DNA of 64,000 bases. Origin: Paractinoplanes brasiliensis (GTDB lineage: Bacteria; Actinomycetota; Actinomycetes; Mycobacteriales; Micromonosporaceae). Both the position numbers and the translations under genes were made by a program. The DNA is taken from assembly GCF_004362215.1 (NCBI RefSeq), contig NZ_SNWR01000001.1:5066001-5130000 (forward strand), written 5' to 3'. The notes beneath the pieces were generated by a model that did not search any database, was not told the DNA's origin, and saw nothing but the letters and a program-made list of their open reading frames with translations. This document shows positions 48,015 to 57,060 of this stretch, piece by piece (within the stretch, counting starts at the first letter, position 1; every line of letters starts with the position of its first letter).

Positions 48015-49712
48015 CTAGCTGTCGAGGAGGGCGCGCAGCCGTACGGTGTCTCCGACGGTCCAGCCAGGGGGTGGGGCCAGGGCGGCCCAGCCGTCGACGG
48101 CGCCGGACTTGTAGACGTGGCCGTGGCCGACCGGGGCCTTGTTGGCGAACAGCAGGTCGACCGTCGTCTGCCAGAAGGTGATCACCGGGTACCAGTGCAT
48201 GTCGGGGGTGACGTGCGGGCCGCGGGTGCCTTTCAACCATTCCGGCTGGTGCCACAGCAGGCTGGGGCTCCACCACACGACCGGGTCCGACGAGTTCTGC
48301 ATGTAGACGACCTTGCGGTGCGTGCCGGCCAGCTCGCGCAGCTCGTGCGACTCGGAGGCGAACTCGACCGGTAGCCCGGGGTACGACGGGTCCCACACCG
48401 GCGAACCGGGCGCGCGGCCCGCGGTCAGCTCCCGGTGCACCGGGTTGGCGAACATCGGGCCCTCGAGCAGGATCCCGTCGGCGCCCTCGACCATCGCGGC
48501 CGCCGTGCCGAAGGTCTTCTCGGTCCCGTACGTGCCGAGGCTCTCCCCGAAGATCAGCAGCTTGGGGCGGTCGCCGGCCGGCAGCAGGGCCAGGCGTTCC
48601 CGGACGGCGCCGATCAGCGCCGAGGCGGCCTCGACGACCTTGGAACGGTCGACCGCGAACGAGATCCAGCTCGGCAGGTAGCTGTACTGCATCGAGACCA
48701 GAGCGGTGTCGCCCGAGTACATGTATTCGAGGGAGCTCGGCACGTCGTTGTCGACCCAGCCGGTGCCGGTGGGGGTGAACACCGCGATCACCGAGCGGTC
48801 CCAGGCCCGTGTACGGTCCATCTCGCGCACCACGAGGGCCGCGCGGTCCTGAACCGTCTCGGCCGACGAGAGCCCGGCGTAGATGCGGATCGGGTCGAGC
48901 GCCGCCCGCCCCGAGAACCCGGCCAGCTCCGCCACCGGGGGCGCGCTGGTCACGAAGTTGCGGCCCTGGCGGCCCAGCGAGTCCCAGGTCACCAGCGAGC
49001 CCCGGCTGCCCGAACGCAGCGCCGAGGCCGGCTGCACGACACCGTTGCCTGTCCCGCTGTCGGTGATCGCGGCCGACCGGTCGGCGCTGGTGTAGAGCTT
49101 GGTGACGAGCAGGCCGTCGAACGCGGTGTAGCTGAGCACGGTCACCACGACGAAACCGGCGCAGTACGCGGCCGACTCGGGCACCAGCCGCCCGAACAGC
49201 CGGGCCAGCCCGTGCGCGGCCAGGCGCAGGCTGCGGGCCAGCAGCAGCAGGACGCCGAAGGTCAGGATGCTGATGCCGACCGTACGCATCAGGTCGTACT
49301 CCTGCTGCGGTGACATGCCCAGCCGCACCCTCAGGTCGCGTTGCCAGCGGGTGCCGAGCCAGAGGAACAGCAGGATCAGGGGCGGGACCAGGACCAGGAG
49401 CACGCGCCAGGCGATGCGTTCGACCCGGCGCGACGGCCACCATCTCAGGCGCACCACCGCCCCGATCGCTGTTCCTCCGGCGTACCCGAAGGAGGCGGTC
49501 AGGCCCGCCACGACACCCTGCAGGAGCCAGGGCCTCGGCAGCAGGGACGGGGTGTAGGCGAGGCAGTAGAAGACCGCACACAGCCCGACCCCGGTCACGC
49601 TGAGCCCGCAGCGCATGACCTTGCGGCTGCTCACCACGGTCGGGGCGGCCACCACCTCACGGACTCGCCGCTGGGCCGGGATCAAGGGGGCGGCGACCAC
49701 CAGTTTGCGCAT
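48015..49712 (-). CDS. Membrane-anchored alpha/beta-hydrolase-family protein
   Basis: A 565-residue protein. An N-terminal region with four to five membrane helices (about 30-210) is followed by an exported alpha/beta-hydrolase domain with nucleophile elbow IFGESLGTYGTEK (Ser about 390), ASALRSGSRGSLVTWDSLGR and late His-containing HVTPDMHWYPVITFW. It matches the actinobacterial alpha/beta-hydrolase family with integral N-terminus (formerly DUF2319-type). It probably acts on a lipid or wall ester; this is inference. GGGGGAG lies 5 nt before the ATG at 49712; longer in-frame readings upstream are rejected. Confidence 0.85.
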   Translation of the reverse strand: MRKLVVAAPLIPAQRRVREVVAAPTVVSSRKVMRCGLSVTGVGLCAVFYCLAYTPSLLPRPWLLQGVVAGLTASFGYAGGTAIGAVVRLRWWPSRRVERIAWRVLLVLVPPLILLFLWLGTRWQRDLRVRLGMSPQQEYDLMRTVGISILTFGVLLLLARSLRLAAHGLARLFGRLVPESAAYCAGFVVVTVLSYTAFDGLLVTKLYTSADRSAAITDSGTGNGVVQPASALRSGSRGSLVTWDSLGRQGRNFVTSAPPVAELAGFSGRAALDPIRIYAGLSSAETVQDRAALVVREMDRTRAWDRSVIAVFTPTGTGWVDNDVPSSLEYMYSGDTALVSMQYSYLPSWISFAVDRSKVVEAASALIGAVRERLALLPAGDRPKLLIFGESLGTYGTEKTFGTAAAMVEGADGILLEGPMFANPVHRELTAGRAPGSPVWDPSYPGLPVEFASESHELRELAGTHRKVVYMQNSSDPVVWWSPSLLWHQPEWLKGTRGPHVTPDMHWYPVITFWQTTVDLLFANKAPVGHGHVYKSGAVDGWAALAPPPGWTVGDTVRLRALLDS

Positions 49713-50033
49713 GCGCTCCCCCTGCTCCCGGCACGGCCGACGGCGCGTGACGCCAGCGCCACCGGCGGTCACGTCGACCCGATGGCAGGATCTTCCGTTC
49801 GCACGCGGGCCGCAAGCACGTTCGAGGCCCCCGGCTTCCCATCTTCGACCGTCGGTGCCACCGCTCGGCCCGGTCACCCGGTCAGGCATGCCCGTTCTGC
49901 CCGATTCGTGGTGGCTCTGCCGACCGTCGGATCGTGCAATCACCGAAAACTCGGACTATCCGCACCAGACCCCGGATTTCGTTTCAGTCGCCGCCCTCCC
50001 TGCCGATCACAACCGGCGAGGAGGGGCGAATTC
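49713..50033. other. Divergent promoter region
   Basis: About 320 bp between the membrane hydrolase and the PAS-GGDEF gene. No gene is supported. A short palindrome CCGAAAACTCGG lies near 49943. The G+C content drops slightly around 49930-49990. No operator of a known regulator is recognised. Confidence 0.45.
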
Positions 50034-51821
50034 ATGCGGCTGCGCAACTGGATCGCCGTGGTGGTCGGCGTGGTGCTGCTGGCGGCCGCGGGAGCAATCG
50101 GTTTTGCGGTCAACCGGTCGGCGCTCAGGGCGGCCGACGACGTGCACAAGGCCGACTCACGTGCGCTCGCCGTCAACAACGCCACGCTGGTCGGGCAGAT
50201 GCAGCTGCTGTACGCGGGCGACCTGGGCGAGTTCCTCGCCGAGAACTCCCTGCATCTGGGGACCGGCAGCGCCGCCGACCGGGCCGCGCTGACCGCCTTC
50301 GCCGCCAAGAGCCCCACATTCTCGTACGGAGCTCTCCTGATCGGCCTCGACGGCGGGGTCCTCACCAGCTCGCGTACCGCAGGGCTGCCCGCCACCGGTG
50401 ACCCGGGCTGGCGGCCGCTGCTCGCCGCGCTCAAGTCCGGGCAGAAGGCCGGGTTCTCGTCGGTCATGGCGGTCAACGGCACGTACCTGCAGGCCGTCGG
50501 CGTGCCCGTGCTCGTGAGTGGCAGCCCGGCCGCGATCCTGATCGGCCTCAACAACGTCCCCACCACTTCGCTGCAGCAGTACACCGCCACGCTGAGCTCG
50601 GGCGCGCACCTGACGGCGATCGCCGACGGCGCCGGCACGATCGGCGCGACCAGCCGGAAGGAGTTGCTCGGCAGCCGGATCGACCCCGCCCTGCAGCGGG
50701 CGATCACCGGCAGCGACCGCGAGTTCATCGAGTACACCACCGCCGCGGGCACCCGGATGATCGCGGTCGTGGTGCGCGGGCTGCCCGGTGGATGGTCGTA
50801 CGCGCGCATCCAGACCAAGAAGTCGTTCGACGGCGCCGTGCACGCCAAGAGCCAGACGCTGAACCTCACGCTCGGCGCCATGTTGCTCATCGGCGTGCTG
50901 TCGATCAGCGTGCTCGGCTACCGCACCCAGATCCAGCGCCGCCGTGCCGACGAACGTTTCCAGGCCCTGTTCCAGCACGCCCCGGACCTGGTCTCGGTGC
51001 TCGACGCCACCGGACGGATCGAATACTCGAGCCCGAGCGCGGCCGCCGTGCTCGGCTTCGACGAGGGGCGGCTGGTCGGCAGCAGCGTGTTCGACATCGT
51101 GCACCCCGACCACCGTGAGTACATGCTCGAGCAGTTCTCCGTGCTGATCGCCCGCCGCGACGCCGTGCTGCGCCTGCAGTGCCTGGTGCGCTCGGGTGAC
51201 GGCGATTACCGGTGGTTCGAGTTCACCGCGTCCAACCAGATGCACAACCCGTCGCTGCACGGGGTGGTCATCAACGCACGGGACATCTCCGAGAACCGCG
51301 CCTTCCAGGAAAGGCTCGCCCACGAGGCGCAGCACGACGCGCTCACCGGCCTGCCCAACCGCCGCCGCATGCAGGACGCGCTCGGCCACAGCCTGCGCGA
51401 GGAGCCGGTCGCCGTGCTCTTCGTCGACCTCGACGGGTTCAAGCCGGTCAACGACGCCCACGGTCACGAGGCCGGCGACGAACTGCTGCGCCAGGTCGCC
51501 GAGCGGCTCAGCGCCTGCGTCCGGGAACGCGACGTGGTGGCCCGGGTCGGCGGCGACGAGTTCGTGATCCTGATGCCCGGCGTGTCCGAGCCCGCCGACA
51601 CAGTCGCGATGAGCGCGCGCATCCGGCACGCCCTCGACGTGCCGTTCGTCATCGACGGGCATGAGGTGCAGGTCGGCGCCAGCGTCGGCGAGCACCTGGC
51701 CCCCGGGGCGAGCGATCCCGACGAGGCCCTGCGCGCGGCCGACCACGCCATGTACACGGTCAAGCGGTCGCGCCAGAGTTATCCACAGCAGCGGCCGGGG
51801 AGGCACCGCGCCGAGGACTGA
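50034..51821 (+). CDS. Membrane PAS-GGDEF diguanylate cyclase
   Basis: A 595-residue protein. Helix 1 (WIAVVVGVVLLAAAGAIGFA, about 5-24) and helix 2 (LTLGAMLLIGVLSISVLGY, about 283-301) flank an extracellular sensor domain. A PAS domain (FQALFQHAPDLVSVLDATGR, about 310-430) and a GGDEF domain follow. The active site RVGGDEF (about 505) is intact, preceded by RERD at the inhibitory I-site position. There is no EAL domain, so it should make c-di-GMP. GAGGAGGGG precedes the ATG. This is the second c-di-GMP gene in the window. Confidence 0.9.
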   Translation: MRLRNWIAVVVGVVLLAAAGAIGFAVNRSALRAADDVHKADSRALAVNNATLVGQMQLLYAGDLGEFLAENSLHLGTGSAADRAALTAFAAKSPTFSYGALLIGLDGGVLTSSRTAGLPATGDPGWRPLLAALKSGQKAGFSSVMAVNGTYLQAVGVPVLVSGSPAAILIGLNNVPTTSLQQYTATLSSGAHLTAIADGAGTIGATSRKELLGSRIDPALQRAITGSDREFIEYTTAAGTRMIAVVVRGLPGGWSYARIQTKKSFDGAVHAKSQTLNLTLGAMLLIGVLSISVLGYRTQIQRRRADERFQALFQHAPDLVSVLDATGRIEYSSPSAAAVLGFDEGRLVGSSVFDIVHPDHREYMLEQFSVLIARRDAVLRLQCLVRSGDGDYRWFEFTASNQMHNPSLHGVVINARDISENRAFQERLAHEAQHDALTGLPNRRRMQDALGHSLREEPVAVLFVDLDGFKPVNDAHGHEAGDELLRQVAERLSACVRERDVVARVGGDEFVILMPGVSEPADTVAMSARIRHALDVPFVIDGHEVQVGASVGEHLAPGASDPDEALRAADHAMYTVKRSRQSYPQQRPGRHRAED

Positions 51822-51851
51822 GCGGGCACACTAGGGACCTGACCCCTCCTC

Positions 51852-53597
51852 GTGAGAACGGCGGTGCCGGCAGTGTCCAAGATCCTTTCGCGTCGAGACC
51901 TCGACTTCCTGCTGTACGAGTGGCTCGACGTCGAGGCGCTCACGGCCAACGAGAGGTTCGCCGACCACTCCCGCGACACGTTCGACGCGTTCCTCGACGT
52001 CTCGGCCCAGATCGCCGAGCGTGACTTCGCCCCGCACAACCGCCGCTCCGACCTCGAGGAGCCCACCTTCGACGGCGTACGGGTGTCGGTGATCCCCGAG
52101 GTCGCCGCGGCGCTCAAGGTCTTCAACGAGACCGGGCTGCTCAGCGCCACGATGGACGAGTCGGTCGGCGGGTTGCAGCTGCCGCACGTGGTGGCCCGGG
52201 CCTGTTTCGTCTGGTTCCAGGCGGCCAACCTCGCCACCTCGTCGTACTCGCTGCTCACCGCGGGCAACGCGAGCCTGCTGCTGACGTACGGCTCGCCTTC
52301 GCAGATCGATCGTTTCGTCCGCCCGATGCTTCAGGGGCGTTTCACCGGCACCATGTGCCTGTCCGAGCCCCAGGCGGGTTCGGCGCTGGCCGACGTGACG
52401 ACCAAGGCGACCCCGGCCGGCGACGGGACCTATCGGGTCACCGGCTCGAAAATGTGGATCTCGGGCGGCGACCACGAGCTGAGCGAGACGATCGTGCACC
52501 TCGTGCTGGCCCGCGCGGCCGGCGCCCCGCCCGGGGTCAAGGGGCTGTCGCTGTTCATCGTGCCCAAGCACCACATCGAGGCCGACGGCACGGTGGGCGA
52601 GCGCAACGGGGTGTCGTTGGCCGGGCTCAACCACAAGATGGGCTACCGCGGCACGACCAACGCCGTGCTCTCGTTCGACGACGCCACCGGCTATCTGGTG
52701 GGGGAGGAGGGCAAGGGCCTGGCCTACATGTTCCACATGATGAACGAGGCCCGCATCGGGGTCGGCTCGGGCGCGGTGGCACTGGGCTACACCGGCTTCC
52801 TGCACGCCCTGGACTACGCGCGCTCCCGGGAACAGGGCCGCCCGGTGGCCGACAAGGACCCGTCGGCGCCGGCCGTGCCGATCGTGCGCCACCCCGACGT
52901 ACGCCGCATGCTGCTCGCCTCCAAGTCGTACGTGGAAGGCGGCCTGGCCCTGATCCTGTACGCCTCGAAACTGCTCGACGAGCCGTCGGAGGAGAACGAC
53001 CTGCTCCTCGACGTGCTCACGCCGATCGTCAAGGCGTGGCCGTCGCAGTGGTGCCGGCTCGCCAACGACCACGCGATCCAGGTGCACGGCGGTTACGGCT
53101 ACACCCGCGAATACCCGGTCGAGCAGTTCTACCGCGACAACCGGCTCAACTCGATCCACGAGGGCACCGACGGCATCCAGGGCCTCGACCTGCTCGGCCG
53201 CAAGGTGGTCATGCGGGGCGGGGCAGGGCTGCAACTGCTGATCGGGCGGATCGTGACCACGGCCGTCGCCGCCCCGGCCGAACTGGGCCAGCCGGTGATC
53301 GCCCTGTGCGACCGCCTGGCCGCCACCACCCGCAAACTGTGGGCGGCGGGCGACCCGACCTCGGCGCTGGCCAACTCGACGGCGTATCTGGAGGCCACCG
53401 GTCACCTGGTGATCGCGTGGCTCTGGCTCGCCCAGCTCAACGCGGCGGACGGCAAGGAGGGCGCCTTCTACGACGGCAAGCGGCTGGCCGCGCGTTACTT
53501 CATCACGCACGAGCTGCCCCGCATCGGCCCGCTGCTCGACCTGCTCGACTCGGGCGACACGCTGCTGGCCGACATGGACGACGCGGTTCTGGGCTAA
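51852..53597 (+). CDS. Acyl-CoA dehydrogenase (long, DmdC-like)
   Basis: A 581-residue flavoprotein. Domains in order: N-terminal helices, a middle beta domain with MCLSEPQAGSALADVTTKAT and KMWISGGDHEL, and C-terminal helices with HGGYGYTREYPVEQFYRDNR and LNSIHEGTDGIQGLDLLGRK (catalytic Glu of IHEGT, about 437). The extra C-terminal region of about 120 residues and the GIQGLDLLGRK block fit the DmdC/AcdA-like group of about 580-600 residues. It oxidises an acyl-CoA, passing electrons to ETF. GTGs at 51864 and 51873 are alternative starts. A LigD-type gene follows 9 nt later. Confidence 0.9.
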   Translation: MRTAVPAVSKILSRRDLDFLLYEWLDVEALTANERFADHSRDTFDAFLDVSAQIAERDFAPHNRRSDLEEPTFDGVRVSVIPEVAAALKVFNETGLLSATMDESVGGLQLPHVVARACFVWFQAANLATSSYSLLTAGNASLLLTYGSPSQIDRFVRPMLQGRFTGTMCLSEPQAGSALADVTTKATPAGDGTYRVTGSKMWISGGDHELSETIVHLVLARAAGAPPGVKGLSLFIVPKHHIEADGTVGERNGVSLAGLNHKMGYRGTTNAVLSFDDATGYLVGEEGKGLAYMFHMMNEARIGVGSGAVALGYTGFLHALDYARSREQGRPVADKDPSAPAVPIVRHPDVRRMLLASKSYVEGGLALILYASKLLDEPSEENDLLLDVLTPIVKAWPSQWCRLANDHAIQVHGGYGYTREYPVEQFYRDNRLNSIHEGTDGIQGLDLLGRKVVMRGGAGLQLLIGRIVTTAVAAPAELGQPVIALCDRLAATTRKLWAAGDPTSALANSTAYLEATGHLVIAWLWLAQLNAADGKEGAFYDGKRLAARYFITHELPRIGPLLDLLDSGDTLLADMDDAVLG

Positions 53598-53606
53598 CTT
53601 GATCGC

Positions 53607-54578
53607 ATGGCCTCTTCGAGCAAGAGCCCGGCGACTTCGGTGGAGGTCGGCGACTTCACCGTGCGCGTGTCGAACCCCGACCGCGTCTACTTCCCCGAGC
53701 TCGGGCTGACCAAGCTCGACCTGGTCAACTACTACCTCTCGGTGGGTGACGGCATCGTGCGGGCGCTGCGGGAACGCCCGTGCATGCTGCACCGCTTCCC
53801 CGACGGGCTGGCCGGCGAAAAGGTGCACCAGAAAAGGGTGCCGCACGGCGCGCCGCCCTGGCTGGAGACCGTACGGGTGACGTTCCCGCGCTACAACCGC
53901 CACGCCGACGAGCTGTGCGTGACCAAGACGGCCGACGTCATCTGGGCCGTGCAGATGTCGACGGTCGAGTTCCATCCGTGGAACTCGCGCCGCGCCGACA
54001 CCGAGCAGCCCGACGAGTGGCGCATCGACCTCGACCCGATGCCCGACTGCGACTACGACCGGGTGCGGCGTGTGGCCGGGGTCGCCCGTACGGTCCTCGA
54101 CGACCTCGGCATCACCGGCTATCCGAAGACCTCCGGCGGGCGTGGCCTGCACATCTATGTGCGCATCGAGCCGCGGTGGGGCTTCTCCGACGTGCGGCGG
54201 GCCGCCCTGGCCTTCGCGCGCGAGGTGGAACGCCGCGCCCCTGAGGACGTGACGACCACGTGGTGGCGCAAGGACCGCGACCCGGCGAAGCTGTTCGTCG
54301 ACTACAACCAGAACGCCCGCGACCACACGATCGCCAGCGCCTACTCCGTACGGGGTGTGCCCACAGCCACGGTCTCGACCCCGCTGACCTGGGACGAGAT
54401 CCCCGACGCCGACCCGCGCGACTTCACGATCACGACCGTCCCCGCCCGCTTCGCCGAGCTGGGCGACCTGCACGCCACCATCGACGACGAACACCACTCG
54501 CTCGAACCCCTGCTCGAATGGGCCGAGCGCGACGAAAAGGCAGGCCTCGAAGGCCCCGCCGACCCGTCAGCGGCGTAA
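53607..54578 (+). CDS. LigD-type DNA polymerase/primase-domain protein
   Basis: A 323-residue archaeo-eukaryotic-primase-fold protein, a stand-alone LigD polymerase domain used in non-homologous end joining. VEVGDFTVRVSNPDRVYFPE is the conserved opening. WRIDLDPMP carries the metal-binding DxD (about 142-144). GYPKTSGGRGLHIYVRIEP and LFVDYNQNARDHTIASAYSV are the nucleotide-binding and third-Asp motifs. No ligase or phosphoesterase domain is fused. It may act with Ku and a separate ligase encoded elsewhere. The last 12 nt overlap the convergent gene. Confidence 0.92.
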   Translation: MASSSKSPATSVEVGDFTVRVSNPDRVYFPELGLTKLDLVNYYLSVGDGIVRALRERPCMLHRFPDGLAGEKVHQKRVPHGAPPWLETVRVTFPRYNRHADELCVTKTADVIWAVQMSTVEFHPWNSRRADTEQPDEWRIDLDPMPDCDYDRVRRVAGVARTVLDDLGITGYPKTSGGRGLHIYVRIEPRWGFSDVRRAALAFAREVERRAPEDVTTTWWRKDRDPAKLFVDYNQNARDHTIASAYSVRGVPTATVSTPLTWDEIPDADPRDFTITTVPARFAELGDLHATIDDEHHSLEPLLEWAERDEKAGLEGPADPSAA

Positions 54579-55118
54579 CCAGGGCTGCAGCGCCCTCGTC
54601 ACCTGCGGCAGCACCAGGTAGGTCATGACCGGGGTCAGGCAGAGGGTGCTGATCAACGTGCGCAGCACGACGTTCAGGTCGACCAGCAGGTGGTTGAGCG
54701 TCACCGCGGCGAGCAGGCTGACCGGGAAGAAGCCCAGCCAGATGGTCACCGCCTGCTTCCAGCGCGCCGGCGGCTTCGGGGTGGCCTCGCTGATCTCCCG
54801 ATCCCGCGGTGGGTCGAACCACCCTTCGATCCCCGTACGCCGTTCCGTGCGCGTGTGCTCGACGAAGCCCTCGGCCGACGACAGCCACCAGCGTCGCTGC
54901 GGGGACTCCTCCCAGTTGCGCAGCGACTCCTCGTCGCTGAACCGATAGAGCATGTGCCACTCGTGGGACCGCTGGTCGGGTCGCACCCAGCCGGTGCCGA
55001 GGAAGCCGGGGAAGTCCTCGGCCAGCGTGGTTCCGGCGTTCACCCAGGCGATCATCTCGGCGTTGCGGGACGGGTCGGCGCGGCGGGTGATCGCGACGGT
55101 GACGGCGGGAGACTGCAT
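54567..55118 (-). CDS. ABM-domain protein with two membrane helices
   Basis: A 183-residue protein. The N-terminal antibiotic-biosynthesis-monooxygenase-like domain (VTVAITRRADPSRNAEMIAW, then FPGFLGTGWVRPDQRSHEWH and MLYRFSDEESLRNWEES, about 6-100) is followed by two membrane helices (VTIWLGFFPVSLLAAVTLNH and LISTLCLTPVMTYLVLPQV). This fusion is known as COG3224. Soluble relatives are cofactor-free oxygenases or heme-degrading enzymes; the membrane form has no assigned role. Confidence 0.85.
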   Translation of the reverse strand: MQSPAVTVAITRRADPSRNAEMIAWVNAGTTLAEDFPGFLGTGWVRPDQRSHEWHMLYRFSDEESLRNWEESPQRRWWLSSAEGFVEHTRTERRTGIEGWFDPPRDREISEATPKPPARWKQAVTIWLGFFPVSLLAAVTLNHLLVDLNVVLRTLISTLCLTPVMTYLVLPQVTRALQPWLRR

Positions 55119-55201
55119 GTCTCACATTCTGGTATCCCGTCGTTTCCGGCACGCCGCGCTTCCGGTTTCCGTGCCGTGGCCCACACGGTAAGTTCCGCGA
55201 C

Positions 55202-56239
55202 ATGACCTTGCAGCGAAAGTTGTCGATGGCGGTGGCCGCCGTCGCCCTGCTCGCCGTGACCCCGTCACCCGCCCAGGCCGGTGGCCGCGACCTCGGATGG
55301 AAGCTCACCCCCACCGGCGCCGAGGTCCGGTTCCGCGGTTTGGCCCCGATCAGCGGTTCGACGGCGTGGGTCGCCGGTTCGGCCGGCACGATCCTGCGCA
55401 CCGTCGACGGCGGCCGCAGCTGGACGTCGGTCGGCCCCGCCGGGGCGTCCGAGCTCGAATTCCGCGACATCGAGGCGTTCGACGCCAAGCACGCCGTGGC
55501 CCTGACAATCGGCGAAGGCACAGATTCCCGCCTGTACGCCACGTCGAACGGCGGCCGCACGTGGACCGAGACGTTCCGCAACGAGGACCCGGCCGCCTTC
55601 TACGACTGCATCACGTTCCTCGACCGGTGGCACGGCCTCGCCCTGTCCGACCCGGTCGGCGGCAAGTTCCGCATCCTCGCCACCCGCGACGGCGGCCGCA
55701 GCTGGAAGGTGCAGCCCACCGCCGGCATGCCCGACGCGCTGCCCGGCGAGTTCGCCTTCGCCGCCAGCGGCACCTGCCTGGTCTCGGCCGCGGGCAAGGC
55801 CATGTTCGCCACCGGCGGCGCCTCGTCCGCCCGAGTCTTCACATCCCGTGACTTCGGCCTCACCTGGTCGGTCACCGGCACCCCGGTGCCCAGCGGCCCC
55901 AGCGCCGGCATCTACAGCCTGGCCGTACGCCCCGACGGCAAAGCCATCGCCGTGGGCGGCGACTATGTGACCCCCACAGCGGCCCCCGACGGCGCCGCCT
56001 ACCTGCGCGGCCGCACCTGGACCGTGTCGGCCCAGGCCCCCGGCGAATACCGTTCCGGCTCAGCCTGGCACGGCCACACGGCGCTCGCGGTCGGCCCCAC
56101 CGGCAGCGACATCTCACACGACGGCGGCCGCACCTGGAAGCGCTTCGACACCGGCAGCTTCGACGCCGTCGAATGCACCCCCACCGGCGCCTGCTGGGCC
56201 TCAGGCGAAAAGGGCCGCGTAGCCGAACTGACCCGTTAG
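55202..56239 (+). CDS. Secreted BNR/Ycf48-like beta-propeller protein
   Basis: A 345-residue exported protein. The signal peptide MAVAAVALLAVTPSPAQAGG is cleaved near residue 26. The repeats TVDGGRSWTSV, TSNGGRTWTET, TRDGGRSWKVQ, TSRDFGLTWSV and SHDGGRTWKRF are BNR/Asp-box blades of a beta-propeller. It resembles Ycf48-like stability factors and sialidase-like propellers that lack catalytic residues, and is often annotated as an oxidoreductase. It probably serves as an extracytoplasmic binding scaffold; the partner is unknown. Confidence 0.85.
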   Translation: MTLQRKLSMAVAAVALLAVTPSPAQAGGRDLGWKLTPTGAEVRFRGLAPISGSTAWVAGSAGTILRTVDGGRSWTSVGPAGASELEFRDIEAFDAKHAVALTIGEGTDSRLYATSNGGRTWTETFRNEDPAAFYDCITFLDRWHGLALSDPVGGKFRILATRDGGRSWKVQPTAGMPDALPGEFAFAASGTCLVSAAGKAMFATGGASSARVFTSRDFGLTWSVTGTPVPSGPSAGIYSLAVRPDGKAIAVGGDYVTPTAAPDGAAYLRGRTWTVSAQAPGEYRSGSAWHGHTALAVGPTGSDISHDGGRTWKRFDTGSFDAVECTPTGACWASGEKGRVAELTR

Positions 56240-56574
56240 AAGGGCTCGTCGCTCCAGCGCCACCACGCCTCGCCGCCCTCGAGGTGCAGCAGGAACTCCG
56301 GGACGTCGTGCCCCTCCGGATAGCGGAGAGTCACGGCGTCCCGCACCCTGTCGTAGGCCGGATCGAATTGCCCACCGTCGTCCGCCAGGCGTAGCTGCTC
56401 GGCAAAGAGCGGCCGCACCGTATCCAGCCCGTCGTGCGCCACCACGCGCGCGTTGAGCCACGGGAAGTCGCCGTCGGTCACGACGAGTTCGGCCAGCAGT
56501 TGCCCGTCCTCCCGCCGATGCAACGTCCACGTCCCCGCCGTCACCGCTCCTCCGGTGTGCCTGTCTTTTGTCAT
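56236..56574 (-). CDS. Conserved-looking hypothetical protein
   Basis: A 112-residue soluble protein (GTWTLHRREDGQLLAELVVT, DFPWLNARVVAHDGLDTVRP, ending EAWWRWSDEPF). Codon use is normal for the genome. Its ATG overlaps the stop of the OsmC-like gene (ATGA 56571-56574), so the two are co-translated. Its TAA shares bases with the convergent propeller gene stop. No known domain is recognised. Confidence 0.7.
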   Translation of the reverse strand: MTKDRHTGGAVTAGTWTLHRREDGQLLAELVVTDGDFPWLNARVVAHDGLDTVRPLFAEQLRLADDGGQFDPAYDRVRDAVTLRYPEGHDVPEFLLHLEGGEAWWRWSDEPF

Positions 56575-56954
56575 CGCCGCTGCACCGGGGCGCCGGCTCG
56601 GATCGCCCGCGGGATCTCAGCCACCCGGTCGACCTGCTCGATCAGCGCCGCCTGCTGCTCCGCCGACGCCGGCGAGTCCAGTTCGATCCCGTACGCGATC
56701 CCGGTCGAGGCCCAGCTCTCGGTGTCGAACCCGCCCGACGCCGTCACCCGCACCCCGTCAAGTCGAACCCCCAGCCCGGCCGCCTCGCGATACAGATCGT
56801 TCAGCACACACCCGGCGGCCGCCAGATGCAGCAGATGAGCCCCGGTGAAGTCCGCCCCGACGCTGACCCCTTCCGCAGTCCACCGGTGCGGGAACCGAAC
56901 CCCGCCCTCAACCCGGAACGACCCGGCCCCCACCACCACCGCGAACCCGTCCAC
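56571..56954 (-). CDS. OsmC-family protein
   Basis: A 127-residue OsmC/Ohr-fold protein. GGVRFPHRWTAEGVSVGADF with TGAHLLHLAAAGCVLNDLYREA contains the family's central helix with its Cys (about 49). True Ohr/OsmC peroxidases need two Cys; only this one is visible, so peroxide reduction is doubtful. It is coupled to the small gene at 56236. Divergent from the penicillin-acylase gene. Confidence 0.78.
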   Translation of the reverse strand: MDGFAVVVGAGSFRVEGGVRFPHRWTAEGVSVGADFTGAHLLHLAAAGCVLNDLYREAAGLGVRLDGVRVTASGGFDTESWASTGIAYGIELDSPASAEQQAALIEQVDRVAEIPRAIRAGAPVQRR

Positions 56955-57060
56955 CGCGCCCTCCTGACTCCGATCGGTTCATTCTTCATCACCTGTTGCC
57001 GCGCAAGCGGTAACGGGTGTCCGGGTCGCCCGAGGTGGCGGGCGTCGGTAAGGATGGGGG